Under the pieces are notes generated by a model. That model had not been told where the DNA came from and ran no database searches. It saw nothing but the letters and a program-made list of their open reading frames with translations. From positions 1-30,268 of the forward strand of contig CAIWVT010000459.1 of assembly GCA_903916135.1 (NCBI GenBank): a stretch of 30,268 nucleotides of DNA. The letters are read 5' to 3'. Shown in pieces: positions 8,418 to 17,085 of this stretch (its first letter is position 1; each line of letters begins with the position of its first letter). The DNA is from an uncultured bacterium. GTDB taxonomy: Bacteria; Bacteroidota; Bacteroidia; Bacteroidales; CAIWKO01. The position numbers and the translations under genes were made by a program.

Positions 8418-9782
8418 ATGAAAAAGAAAAAAATCATACGTTATTCCATAATAGGCGTAGTTGTTTTAGTAATAATACTTGCCATTGGCAAAAAAACAGG
8501 ATGCATCGGCAAAAAAGAAACTATTGAAGTAGCTGTTGAAAAAGTAACAAAGCGAACCATCATTGAAACGGTTTCTGCCAGCGGAAAGATACAGCCCGAA
8601 GTGGAAGTTAAGATTTCTCCTGATGTTTCGGGCGAAGTGGTGGAATTGTTGGTGAAGGAAGGCGACAAAGTGAAGAAAGGCGATTTATTGGCAAAGATAA
8701 AACCCGACATTTACGAATCGAATTACGAACAGATGCAGGCAGCTTTGAATTCGCAAAAAGCAAACGAAGCCAATGCCAAGGCGCGTTTGGCGCAGGTGAA
8801 TGCGCAATATATCAATGCAAAATCGAGTTTCGAGCGCAACGAAAGCCTATGGAAACAAACGGTTATTTCCCAATCGGAATATGATGCCGCTAAATCAGCG
8901 TATGAAGTCGCTAAGGAAGAAGTTACGGCTGCAGAGCAAGCCTACAAAGCTTCGCAATATAATGTGCAAAGCACGAATGCCACGGTGAAAGAAGCTGCCA
9001 CCAACCTTTCGAAGACCAATATCTTTGCCCCTGTGGATGGCACTATCTCCAAACTGAGTATCGAACAAGGCGAACGTGTGGTGGGTACTACGCAATTTGC
9101 CGGAACGGAAATTATGCGTATTGCCGATTTGAATGAAATGGAAGTGAATGTGAGTGTGAACGAAAACGATATTGTTCGCGTGAAACTGGGCGACACGGCT
9201 CTTATTGATGTGGATGCATATCTCAATCGGAAGTTTAAAGGTATCGTTACCGAAATTGCCAACTCCGCTGACGTAACAGGTTTGACAACCGACCAAGTTA
9301 CAAATTTTAATGTAAAAATCCGCATCCTGCGCGAAACCTACTTGGATTTATTAGATGCAAAACATCCAAACTCTTCGCCTTTCCGTCCGGGCATGTCCGC
9401 AACGGTGGATGTGCAAACCGAAACGGTGGTGAATATGCTTTCCGTTCCCATTCAGTCTGTAACAGTTCGGGAAGATTCTGCGGCAAAAGTGGCGGCAAAA
9501 TCAAAAGAAGAGAAACCTCAAACGGATGACACCAAACAAGCTGACACCAAGAAAGAACATAAGGCTCCCCAAGAGTACGTGTTTTTGTATAAAGATGGAA
9601 AAGTTAAGATGACGAAAGTTAAAACCGGCATACAAGATAATATGTACATCCAAATCAAGACGGGTATCACCGAAAGTGATGAAATTGTTACGGCACCGTA
9701 TAATGCCATTAGCAAAAGTTTGAAGGATAATTCTGTGGTGAAAAAAGTGGATAAGAAAGAGTTATTTTTAGAAAAGAAATAA
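8418..9782 (+). CDS. HlyD/MacA-like periplasmic adaptor of a tripartite efflux system
   Basis: The product has 454 residues. A single N-terminal membrane segment (about residues 9-23) anchors it in the inner membrane. A biotinyl-lipoyl-like domain is split into VSPDVSGEVVELLVKEGDKV-type and FAPVDGTISKLSIEQGERV-type halves (about 65-95 and 195-220) flanking an alanine-rich alpha-hairpin coiled coil (~95-190). A beta-barrel domain follows (~230-340). A charged low-complexity insert rich in K, D and T lies around residues 355-387 before the final beta segment. It should bridge the TolC-like channel encoded 21 nt upstream to an inner-membrane ABC or RND pump that must be encoded elsewhere. The best family fit is MacA-like, which would predict an ABC partner. 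Confidence 0.9.
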   Translation: MKKKKIIRYSIIGVVVLVIILAIGKKTGCIGKKETIEVAVEKVTKRTIIETVSASGKIQPEVEVKISPDVSGEVVELLVKEGDKVKKGDLLAKIKPDIYESNYEQMQAALNSQKANEANAKARLAQVNAQYINAKSSFERNESLWKQTVISQSEYDAAKSAYEVAKEEVTAAEQAYKASQYNVQSTNATVKEAATNLSKTNIFAPVDGTISKLSIEQGERVVGTTQFAGTEIMRIADLNEMEVNVSVNENDIVRVKLGDTALIDVDAYLNRKFKGIVTEIANSADVTGLTTDQVTNFNVKIRILRETYLDLLDAKHPNSSPFRPGMSATVDVQTETVVNMLSVPIQSVTVREDSAAKVAAKSKEEKPQTDDTKQADTKKEHKAPQEYVFLYKDGKVKMTKVKTGIQDNMYIQIKTGITESDEIVTAPYNAISKSLKDNSVVKKVDKKELFLEKK

Positions 9783-9896
9783 CAACCATTTCTCGTCTCA
9801 ATCCTCCTTCATGTAGAAACGACAACCCAATCGTGTTTGCTCGCTTTATCCGAAAACATTGCTATGCCCCATAAAATGCTTTGATAATTTCTGTGC

Positions 9897-12509
9897 TTAT
9901 TCTTTCTTAACCGGAGCCTCATCTTCATCCCAAATCACATTAAAATCATACGTAGGTTTCGGCTTGTCGTTCGGATTTTTGTTCACCGTGCTATCCTTCT
10001 TAAACCAACCAAACTCCCTATTCAAGATGGTTTTCAGGTTTTCTTTTTCCTTCGCCAAATTGTTTTTCATGTTTTGTTTATATCCTTCTTTGTCCAGGGT
10101 ATGATACACAGGCTTGTCAACGGTGCCCGTGATACGGAAAAAATATTTTTCTTTGTGAAGCCCGTCGTCTTCAATTTGTCCTATATCTTTAATTTGATTG
10201 TTTTTGTTGTCGCCCGTGTTTCGCATTTGCGAAATCAACACACCCAAATGATAATCTATCGTTTGATTAAATCCGTGCGTGCCGTTCAATTTAAAATCTA
10301 TCGCAGTGCTGTTAATTTCCATATCAGGTATCGTAATCAATTGATCTTTTATTACTATCGTATTTTTGAGCGTTTTGAATGCCACATGCGAAAGGTCACG
10401 GTTTTTCAAATATTTCGACAAGCCGCTCAAAGGTTCATAATTGATTAATTCTCCATTATCTATCATGATATTCGCTTTCGCATAAATCGTCGGCTTCTCC
10501 ACTTTGAACGTTGACGACCAAACGGAAGCAAACTGAACATCAGCCGTAAGCACCCCTTTGATATTTTTGTCTTGAAGGCTTTTTTGTCCAAAATTATCCA
10601 ACTCACCAAACAATCGTTGAATGTTCACACGTTTGATCGAAGCGTCACAACTTATCAGCAATTGCTCAGCCTGCGAACCATCAATCAACCCCGTGAAATC
10701 TATCTTCCCGTTCATCGCTTGAAGCGAAATATCTTTGGCAATCACTTGCTTATTTTTCATCTGAATAGTCCCGGTAATATTGGTAGCAGTGAATTTATTA
10801 AAGCTAAATTTCTTTATCAACAACGCAAGATTAAAGCTGATATTATCGGGCAAATTCAAACGATAAACCGTATCCTTTTTGCTCTCCGAAAACTTTAAAA
10901 TTTCTGCCATATCTAAGTTTTGCGAAACCAAATCGGCATCAATAATCAAATTTTGATTCGGCAGAAACAGATAGGGAAGTACATTTTTGAAGCGTCCTTT
11001 CAACGAAAAATCATTCGTCATATAGCTGCCCGTGAAATTTTGCGACTCCACATCATTATTACTGAAAACAAAATTTCCATTCACATTGGTGAACTTCTGT
11101 GCTTTGCCTTTCATCACGATGTTGGCATTCTGAAGCTCCATTTTTCCCGTCGTGGTGCTTGCTATAAAATCCTTCATAGTGAAAGTGCCCGAACTGCCCG
11201 TGTTCCCTTTGAAATCGGCTTCCAGAATCAGCCTGCCTTCCGCCGACTCCACCGTATCTATCTTCATGAAATTAAACACATCTTTCAAATTCAAATTCGC
11301 CGTAACATTCAGGTCGAGCTCAGGATTTGTCAGGTTTCTCAAGGTAATATTTCCCGTGATACTGCCATCATTTAAGGCAGAAGTGTATCCGTTTATCCTG
11401 ACGATTGCTGTTTGCGAACAATGTTTCATGCCGTTGCTATAGGTTGCATTGAAGCCCACATTTTTCAAGGTGATACCATTTTCAATCCTTTCAATTTCGC
11501 CCTGCTTCAACCCAAAAGTAACATTCACGGCAGGCGAAACATGCTCTCCGACAGCTCCTTTTATATTGGCAACAAAATAAAAATCCCCCCTGCATTCATA
11601 TCCTGCAAAATACGAACGATATTGCGGTGGCAGTTCATTAACGAACGATTGCAACTGCATCTTTTTCCCATCAATCTGCAAATCAAGCCGCGTCAAACTA
11701 TCCCCGTAAGCAATATTTCCTGCCATAGAGAAAAACAGCTTCCCAACGCTCACATTGGCTTCTTCAAACGTAATCAATTTTTGTTTACTATTGATGTTGA
11801 GCAACACTTCCATCTCCGTGCTTTTGTTGGCAAGATACAGATTCTTATCCGATTTTATTTTCTCAACATACATATCGCCGTCAATATTCATCAAAAAATT
11901 CTCATCCGAAAAATTTCCCGTGAACAACACATCCTTAGCCACCACCGTAAAATTCTGCCTCCGACCATAATCTATATACGCCACGCGCACATGATTCAGC
12001 CACACCTTTTGCAAATCTAACGAGAAGTTGGACTTCGTTGTGTCGGTTGATGGTTTCCAAAAATGGTAGTTATCGCTGCGATCTTTATACGTTTTAATCA
12101 AGGCAACGGCATCGCTCACTTCAATTTTTTGTATCCGAAATTTCCCAAAAATCAAATCCCAAATGCTCATCTGCAAATAAACTGTTTTGGCTTCCAACAG
12201 ATTTTTCTTATTTTTTTTATCCTTGATAGCATCCAAAATAACAACATTACTGAAGCTCACCGAAGCATAAGGAAACTTCTTAAATATAGAAAATTGTATA
12301 TCCCGATTCACATCTTGAACAACAATTTCTGTATTCAACCTTGCATTCAATTCATTGATGATGATACCTTTCACCGTATCTTCATAATAATACTCCATAA
12401 AAATGCCTACCCCTCCCACAAGCAAAAAAACAATCCCAAACCAAATAGCCGTTTTTCTAAGCCTTTTCGCCACTTTTGGATTTCGAATACGTAAACTGAA
12501 CTTCTTCAC
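9897..12509 (-). CDS. AsmA-like inner-membrane/periplasmic protein
   Basis: The protein is 870 residues and starts with GTG at 12507-12509. A basic N-terminus and one membrane segment (about residues 22-42) are followed by a very long beta-strand-rich periplasmic region. The N-terminal part after the membrane (INELNARLNTEIVVQDVN, IFKKFPYASVSFSNV) is typical of the AsmA family, and the AsmA-like C-terminal region is around residues 560-810. AsmA-like proteins are thought to form bridge-like grooves that move phospholipids between membranes; that role here is inference from family. The C-terminus is an acidic/basic tail (WDEDEAPVKKE). It is monocistronic: its 3' end converges on the efflux operon, with 114 nt between. 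Confidence 0.87.
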   Translation of the reverse strand: MKKFSLRIRNPKVAKRLRKTAIWFGIVFLLVGGVGIFMEYYYEDTVKGIIINELNARLNTEIVVQDVNRDIQFSIFKKFPYASVSFSNVVILDAIKDKKNKKNLLEAKTVYLQMSIWDLIFGKFRIQKIEVSDAVALIKTYKDRSDNYHFWKPSTDTTKSNFSLDLQKVWLNHVRVAYIDYGRRQNFTVVAKDVLFTGNFSDENFLMNIDGDMYVEKIKSDKNLYLANKSTEMEVLLNINSKQKLITFEEANVSVGKLFFSMAGNIAYGDSLTRLDLQIDGKKMQLQSFVNELPPQYRSYFAGYECRGDFYFVANIKGAVGEHVSPAVNVTFGLKQGEIERIENGITLKNVGFNATYSNGMKHCSQTAIVRINGYTSALNDGSITGNITLRNLTNPELDLNVTANLNLKDVFNFMKIDTVESAEGRLILEADFKGNTGSSGTFTMKDFIASTTTGKMELQNANIVMKGKAQKFTNVNGNFVFSNNDVESQNFTGSYMTNDFSLKGRFKNVLPYLFLPNQNLIIDADLVSQNLDMAEILKFSESKKDTVYRLNLPDNISFNLALLIKKFSFNKFTATNITGTIQMKNKQVIAKDISLQAMNGKIDFTGLIDGSQAEQLLISCDASIKRVNIQRLFGELDNFGQKSLQDKNIKGVLTADVQFASVWSSTFKVEKPTIYAKANIMIDNGELINYEPLSGLSKYLKNRDLSHVAFKTLKNTIVIKDQLITIPDMEINSTAIDFKLNGTHGFNQTIDYHLGVLISQMRNTGDNKNNQIKDIGQIEDDGLHKEKYFFRITGTVDKPVYHTLDKEGYKQNMKNNLAKEKENLKTILNREFGWFKKDSTVNKNPNDKPKPTYDFNVIWDEDEAPVKKE

Positions 12510-12523
12510 TATTTTCTTTTTTG

Positions 12524-12531
12524 CAAAATTA
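12524..12531 (-). promoter_or_regulatory. Bacteroidota -7 element (TAATTTTG) for the AsmA-like gene
   Basis: On the minus strand TAATTTTG lies 14 nt upstream of the GTG start at 12509, which implies a very short leader and supports the GTG start. Confidence 0.5.
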
Positions 12532-12664
12532 ACTCAACTAATTATAAACTAACGGAAAAAAATCAACTTTTTATACATGAGTCCTATCCGAAAAGTCAAA
12601 AAGGATAAAATCGTTCAATTCTTATGCAAATAAAAGTATATAACTATGGCTTTTTTTCAAAAAC

Positions 12665-12720
12665 ATATAGCAGTCATACAAAGCTCCAACCCTTGCTAAG
12701 ACCATCATTGCATTGTGTCT
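12665..12720. repeat. dispersed element, copy 2
   Basis: AGTCATACAAAGCTCC and AACCCTTGCTAAGACCATCA resemble the element at 1039-1100 (AGTCATAG...GGCTC.AAGCCTTGCTATGACTATGA) and a shorter match at 29489-29510. Here the hairpin pairing seen in copy 1 is largely lost. It lies upstream of the FN3-like gene. Confidence 0.5.
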
Positions 12721-12853
12721 ATAATATGATATAATACTTACATATAGTCTTCGGATACAGCGACATAACATTTTGCAACCCATATCTAAACAATCACCAC
12801 CCGCATATCAACATAGCAATTAACAATACGGTGTTAATAAAAATAAATATTTG

Positions 12854-12887
12854 TTGTCGAAGCTACTTCATTTATGAGTACCTTTGT
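12854..12887 (+). promoter_or_regulatory. Bacteroidota promoter (TTG-N22-TACCTTTG)
   Basis: TTG at 12854-12856 and TACCTTTG at 12880-12887 region (starting at 12879/12880) match the -33/-7 pattern of the Bacteroidota primary sigma factor. Transcription would start near 12894, giving a leader of about 50 nt to the ATG at 12946 and excluding the upstream in-frame ATG at 12874, which lies before the -7 element ends. Confidence 0.65.
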
Positions 12888-12945
12888 TTTATTAAAATCA
12901 ATACTAAAATCAATTATTAATTTAACAACCAAAAAATGTAAAACA

Positions 12946-13602
12946 ATGCCAGAAATTAATTCAAATCCTTCGGTTATTGCCATTCTTGGAGTGCCAAAAG
13001 AGCCTGTGCATGTTCCTGAAGGCAGTATTATTATGGGTAACACCCTGAAAGCTATTCAAACAAGTGGTGACGGCTTGATAGAAGCTACGGTTATAACCGC
13101 TCAACAAGGTCGTATTACCTCTCTCAACACCAAGCAAAGCAATATGAAAAATGGTCCTGCTGACAAAAAAGAACAACGGGACATGCAATATGGTTTATGC
13201 TTTGGTGACCATCAATCCAATATGGCTATTATTCAGATAGCAGCCAATAATTTGCATGACCCTATTGCTGCAGCAGCTTTAATAATCAGAAATGGTTATG
13301 ATATCAAGAGTCAACCAGTTACACCGGTTAATCCTGATATTAGTATTAAGAACAAGAAAAACGTATCGGGCACCATCACCGCTAAAGTAAAAAGCCCCAA
13401 TACAAATAAAAGATTTTCAATTGATTGGGATTATAGCACGGATAATGGTGTTACATGGATTCATAGCCATTCTACCGCTGTGTGTCAAAGAGAAATATCC
13501 GGTATTAATTCAGGTGCACATGTCATCGTACGCGCTCGATTTATCATCAGCTACGATGCTCCTCTGGATTGGATGATATCGAACACAGAAACCGTTTCCT
13601 AA
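12946..13602 (+). CDS. FN3-like domain protein, unknown function
   Basis: I choose the ATG at 12946 (218 residues) because the promoter -7 element covers the start of the longer frame. There is no signal peptide. Residues 1-120 are probably a helical bundle, with an NPSVIAILG opening and a segment DKKEQRDMQYGL leading to an ANNLHDPIAAAALIIRNGYD helix. Residues ~128-215 are beta-rich with DWDYSTDNGVTW and ISGINSGAHVIVRARF, typical of a fibronectin type III-like fold. This matches a Bacteroidota family of ~200-aa helical-plus-FN3 proteins as I remember it; the biological role is not known to me. A 21-bp tandem array starts 87 nt downstream, as with the 247-aa gene at 1192-1935 whose array is upstream. 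Confidence 0.75.
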   Translation: MPEINSNPSVIAILGVPKEPVHVPEGSIIMGNTLKAIQTSGDGLIEATVITAQQGRITSLNTKQSNMKNGPADKKEQRDMQYGLCFGDHQSNMAIIQIAANNLHDPIAAAALIIRNGYDIKSQPVTPVNPDISIKNKKNVSGTITAKVKSPNTNKRFSIDWDYSTDNGVTWIHSHSTAVCQREISGINSGAHVIVRARFIISYDAPLDWMISNTETVS

Positions 13603-13689
13603 TTGTCGGGGTTCGTTCCTATAACATCAGATGAACGAAAACAAATATAGGGAAAGGCGAAAAACACATCGAAGCTAGCTAAAAGCATG

Positions 13690-13920
13690 CCGGCTTCGCC
13701 TAGGACCACCATGGCGACGCCTAGGATAACAATGGCGATGCCTATGGCAACAATTGCTACGCCTAGGACAACAATGGCTACGCCTAGGACAACAATGGCT
13801 ACGCCTAGGATAACAATGGCGACGCCTATGATAACAATGGCGACGCCTATGATAACAATGGCGACGCCTAGGATAACAATGGCGACGCATAGGACAACAA
13901 TGGCGACGCCTAGGACAACA
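13690..13920. repeat. 21-bp tandem array 2, 11 units with CCTAGG core
   Basis: Eleven units of exactly 21 bp run from a degenerate first unit at 13690 to the last at 13900, then break off in a partial unit (ATGGCTTTAGCC) at 13921. Each unit reads ATGGC(G/T)ACG followed by CCTAGG (or CCTATG/CATAGG) and an A(C/T)AACA end. Units 7 and 8 are identical. There are no indels. The plus frame gives a TMATPRT-type heptapeptide repeat (13687-13998) and the minus frame a hydrophobic VLGVAIV-type heptad (13599-13937); neither has a convincing promoter and I do not call them genes. Confidence 0.95.
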
Positions 13921-14007
13921 ATGGCTTTAGCCAGCATGGTTTTGACGACCTCCGATAAAATCTTGCCAACTTTGAATCAATTGTTTATGCAATTGTGATT
14001 TATTTTT

Positions 14008-14015
14008 TATCTTTG
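14008..14015 (+). promoter_or_regulatory. Bacteroidota -7 element (TATCTTTG) for small peptide and nuclease genes
   Basis: TATCTTTG lies 19 nt before the ATG of the 38-aa frame at 14034. A TTG at 13981-13983 lies 24 nt upstream, slightly further than the usual 19-22. Transcription would start near 14022, just after the tandem array. Confidence 0.55.
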
Positions 14016-14033
14016 CGGAAAATATTATGTGCC

Positions 14034-14150
14034 ATGAAAATGAAAAAGAGTTTACAAACGTTTACAAATGGACTAGGTGGAGGCAGGGAGTTATCAGCCA
14101 GTGAGTACGCCCACCAATCGTACAGTTACAATAGTTATTCGCCATTATAA
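14034..14150 (+). CDS. 38-aa peptide, unknown function
   Basis: A 38-codon frame runs from ATG 14034 to TAA 14148-14150. It begins MKMKKSLQTF, continues with a glycine-rich NGLGGGRELSASEY segment and ends in a tyrosine/serine-rich tail (YSYNSYSPL). It is hydrophilic with a basic start and no membrane segment. Support is its own -7 element 19 nt upstream, and a nuclease-family gene that starts 9 nt after its stop, so they would share a transcript. The GGG near the middle recalls leader/core junctions of small precursor peptides, but no maturation or export gene is nearby. It could be a bioactive or regulatory peptide, a leader peptide, or a chance frame. Confidence 0.4.
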   Translation: MKMKKSLQTFTNGLGGGRELSASEYAHQSYSYNSYSPL

Positions 14151-14159
14151 AACTAATCA

Positions 14160-15278
14160 GTGAACATAGAAATTAACAATATAACGAAATTACTTTGGGA
14201 CTTCCATAAAATTCCTAAATCAACAAGGACAAGGACTTTTATGGAGATTTCAGGTTATCCACATTACGAAAATGTTTGTAGTAATATTTTACAGTTTTAT
14301 CTCAATCCTCAAAATGAACACGGACTACAAGACCTTGTTTTGAAATCATTAATTAAGATTGTTGATACAAATTTTAATTTTGATTGCACCTTTGAACAAA
14401 TACAAGTTGAGAGGGAAATTCAGACATTGGCAAGCAACCGTCTTGACTTGCTAATACAAACTCCAAACTTCGTTGTAGGAATTGAAAACAAAGTTTTTCA
14501 TTTCTTAAATAACGACCTAACAGATTATTCTAAAACAATTCTTTCTTATTGCAGCCATACAAATAAAAAACCAATTAACATTATTCTATCTCTCAATAAA
14601 CTTTCCAATAAAGAAGATATTGAAAAAGCAAAAGCGAATAATTTTATAAATATCACTTATGAAGACCTTTTTACAAGTATTAAGATGAATATTGGCGATT
14701 ATCTTTTTCATTCAAATCCAACATACTTCATTTTATTGACAGACTTTATCAAATCAATACAAAATTTAAAACCAGCAACAATGGACAATAAATTATTATG
14801 GAACTTCTTCAAGGAAAATTCTGAGATAGTCGAAGAACTCTCCAACCGATTCAATGATTATAAAAACTTTTTCAACCAAAAATCTTATCAATTACTGAAT
14901 GTTTTACCCAAAGAGGTTTTTGCACCAAAGGCGTATAAACAATGGATTTATGATAAATTTTGTTTAGTTCACGATTATACAATAGAAAATAAATATTCAA
15001 TTGCATCTGATACATACTGTGATATGAAAGGTTGGCAAATTCAACTTTTTGGGAGGAATAAAGCATCTAATGAATATTTAATAAATACTATGTGCAAAAC
15101 AGAAAGTTTTTTACCAAAACCAATTGACCAATATGAAAGGAATGAAAGATTAATTTTTCAACGATTTGCCACAGATACAGAAATAGAAATAGTTGCAGAA
15201 ACTCTAAAAGATTTATTGACAAGAATTGAAAGCTATAAAAACTTAACAGACATAAGTGAAATACCAAACGCAAGATAG
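14160..15278 (+). CDS. PD-(D/E)XK nuclease superfamily protein
   Basis: The frame opens at GTG 14160, directly after an in-frame TAA at 14154-14156, so no earlier start exists; the first in-frame ATG is at residue 28. The 372 residues contain a PD-(D/E)XK core: E84/E86 in VEREIQ, D96 in RLDLLIQ, then E109-N-K111 in VVGIENKV, followed by a TDYSKTI helix. This fits the PDDEXK_4 type (PF14281) of orphan nuclease-like proteins often found in accessory and defence-related DNA. The C-terminal ~200 residues have no domain I recognise. GC is very low (about 25-35% in sampled lines) compared with flanking metabolic genes, suggesting acquisition. A 38-aa frame precedes it by 9 nt. Confidence 0.8.
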   Translation: MNIEINNITKLLWDFHKIPKSTRTRTFMEISGYPHYENVCSNILQFYLNPQNEHGLQDLVLKSLIKIVDTNFNFDCTFEQIQVEREIQTLASNRLDLLIQTPNFVVGIENKVFHFLNNDLTDYSKTILSYCSHTNKKPINIILSLNKLSNKEDIEKAKANNFINITYEDLFTSIKMNIGDYLFHSNPTYFILLTDFIKSIQNLKPATMDNKLLWNFFKENSEIVEELSNRFNDYKNFFNQKSYQLLNVLPKEVFAPKAYKQWIYDKFCLVHDYTIENKYSIASDTYCDMKGWQIQLFGRNKASNEYLINTMCKTESFLPKPIDQYERNERLIFQRFATDTEIEIVAETLKDLLTRIESYKNLTDISEIPNAR

Positions 15279-15304
15279 TACACCGGCTGATAATCGATTA
15301 GACA

Positions 15305-15331
15305 ACTCCGCCAGTAGTTAGCTGACGGAGT
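15305..15331 (+). terminator. hairpin after the nuclease-family gene
   Basis: ACTCCG at 15305-15310 pairs with CGGAGT at 15326-15331, and the inner CAG/CTG also pair across one mismatch. It lies 26 nt past the stop of the nuclease gene. There is no T-run, so termination is uncertain; it may be part of a dispersed palindrome. Confidence 0.4.
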
Positions 15332-15524
15332 GCGCCTCTCACATCCGTTGTGCCAAAATTTGCAACTTCCCACGCTACCTATTAATTCAACTAACGGATT
15401 AACTAAGCTACCAATTGACATAATCAACTTAATTAAACCAATCAACTCAATCAGCCACCCCCACATTTTTCATTTTTCATTAAAATAACCCATTCCACTC
15501 ATTTCACAACAAGATAATCCCCCG

Positions 15525-16820
15525 CTAAACCTTCTTTTTCGCCAAAAACTTATTGAACAACAACAATCCAATGATGGTGTTTACGCCGATCAAACTGAAG
15601 ATAAACCACAGTGCGGCAGGATTTTTGAGCGTATCTACAAAATAAACATAGAGATGCGCCCCTAAGATGCCGCCGATGCCGCTGCCAATCACGCCATAGA
15701 GGAAAGAATAGCCTAAATAGAGTGCTTTTTTGTCCTCAGGGGCAATAAGTCCGACGTAGGAGATGAATTTAGGATGCGCGGTCATCTCGCCCACCGAGAA
15801 AATAATCATCCCCGCGATAAACACCCATGCATTGGGCGACAATGCCAAGATTCCCATGCCAATGGTGCCCATGGTGATGCCTACAATCATGGTAGGTAGG
15901 GCTTTGGTGTGCTTCACAATGCTCGAAACTAAAATTTGCAACAATATGATAGTGCCTGCATTGATCACAGTAACGTGTTCCGCCTCGAATTTCCACTGTG
16001 GATTGTCCATAAAGAGTCGGAGAAACCCATTCACGAAGTTGTTTACGGGTGTCATGTCCATATATTCGCTTAAATACCACAACACGGTGTCGAACATCTG
16101 GAAATACAGTATCCAAAAGCCCGAATAGATGACAATCATGAGGATGAAGCGATAATCTTTAAGCACCAAAACGGCTTCTTTGAGAATGGTAGCGAAGCTT
16201 TTGGTGTTAGCTGGCTTGGCGGGTTCTTTATAAACGAAGATATTGAGCAGCAGCATGGAGCCTGTGCCGATGGCAGCCATCAAAAAGATGTAGGACCAGT
16301 TGATTTCTTTGAGATACGGGATAAGAAACAAAGGAAAGATAAAAGCGCCAAGGTTGATTGACCAATAGTAGATGCCAAAACCAAGGGAGGAGTTGCTTTG
16401 GTCGGTGCTTCGGGCAATGGTTCCAGAGATGATGGGCTTGAAAAAGCCAGCGCCTGTAACCATCAACAACAAACTCATGAAAACTAAAGCATAATCGGTG
16501 AACAAACTCGTAAGGAAATAGCCAGCACTCATCACAATGAAGGCAAAAGTGAGGGTTTTTTTGTATCCATAGCGGTCAGCTACAGCGCCCGAGATGATGG
16601 GCAGCAAATAAAGCAAGGGCGTGATGGTGGATTTGATAACGCCAACACTTTCTTTAGAGAAACCAAGCCCGCCATGTTTGGTGCTGAGCACTAAATAAAC
16701 CGATAGTACCGACATGACGCCATAGTAGGAGCCGCGCTCGAAGAATTCCATAGTGATGACCGTCCAGAAGTTGCGTGGGAAACTGCGGAAGCCTGATTTT
16801 TTAGTGGTTGGTGTATGCAT
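15525..16820 (-). CDS. POT/PTR-like peptide transporter of the major facilitator superfamily
   Basis: The protein has 431 residues and about 12 membrane helices. Near the N-terminus, MEFFERGSYYGV (E25, E28, R29, Y32, Y33) matches the ExxER..YY signature of proton-coupled oligopeptide transporters, where the glutamates and arginine act in proton coupling. VADRYGYKK in the loop after helix 2 is the MFS A-like motif. It would import di- or tripeptides with protons. The divergent neighbour is a secreted C69 dipeptidase and the next gene is an oligopeptide ABC ATPase, which supports a peptide role. A TACTTTTG -7 element lies at 16931-16938 on its strand. Confidence 0.82.
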   Translation of the reverse strand: MHTPTTKKSGFRSFPRNFWTVITMEFFERGSYYGVMSVLSVYLVLSTKHGGLGFSKESVGVIKSTITPLLYLLPIISGAVADRYGYKKTLTFAFIVMSAGYFLTSLFTDYALVFMSLLLMVTGAGFFKPIISGTIARSTDQSNSSLGFGIYYWSINLGAFIFPLFLIPYLKEINWSYIFLMAAIGTGSMLLLNIFVYKEPAKPANTKSFATILKEAVLVLKDYRFILMIVIYSGFWILYFQMFDTVLWYLSEYMDMTPVNNFVNGFLRLFMDNPQWKFEAEHVTVINAGTIILLQILVSSIVKHTKALPTMIVGITMGTIGMGILALSPNAWVFIAGMIIFSVGEMTAHPKFISYVGLIAPEDKKALYLGYSFLYGVIGSGIGGILGAHLYVYFVDTLKNPAALWFIFSLIGVNTIIGLLLFNKFLAKKKV

Positions 16821-16930
16821 AATGTCGTCCGTGTTTTAAAGTTATAATGAAGAATGAATGATTTCGTTAGCAGTTTAATCGCAATCGGCAACATACTTTG
16901 CTGATGGGAGCCTCGCGGGAAAACTTGGTG

Positions 16931-16938
16931 CAAAAGTA
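16931..16938 (-). promoter_or_regulatory. Bacteroidota -7 element (TACTTTTG) for the peptide transporter
   Basis: On the minus strand TACTTTTG matches TAnnTTTG and would give a leader of about 100 nt before the ATG at 16820. No clear -33 TTG. Confidence 0.4.
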
Positions 16939-17001
16939 CGAAAAAATGGCAAAGTGGAGTGGGCTTAATTCGTAAAATAAGCAATAATATTTATGAAAGT
17001 G

Positions 17002-17031
17002 TTGCTGTGATACTAAAAATACGTAATTTTG
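17002..17031 (+). promoter_or_regulatory. Bacteroidota promoter (TTG-N19-TAATTTTG) for the C69 dipeptidase
   Basis: TTG at 17002-17004 and TAATTTTG at 17024-17031 are separated by 19 nt, the preferred spacing. Transcription should start near 17038, about 48 nt before the ATG at 17086. This is the best-formed promoter in the window. Confidence 0.75.
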
Positions 17032-17085
17032 TGGAGAAATTCAAATCATTAAAAAACGATAAATATTAATAATTAAAATTAGACT

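Larger units (their letters stand above)
12510..12853. other. intergenic region without genes
   Basis: I see no gene here. It holds the minus-strand promoter of the AsmA-like gene at its left end and a copy of the dispersed GCTC/CCTTGCTA element at 12665-12720. The rest is AT-rich without recognisable structure. Confidence 0.6.

Noticed and set aside
13599..13998. Hydrophobic VLGVAIV and TMATPRT ORFs of array 2
   Set aside because: Overlapping opposite-strand frames through repeats, no promoter for either; kept only as a finding to test.
14034..14150. Confident call of a RiPP precursor
   Set aside because: There is a GGG and a short tail, but no modification, protease or export gene is close, so the peptide is described without that label.
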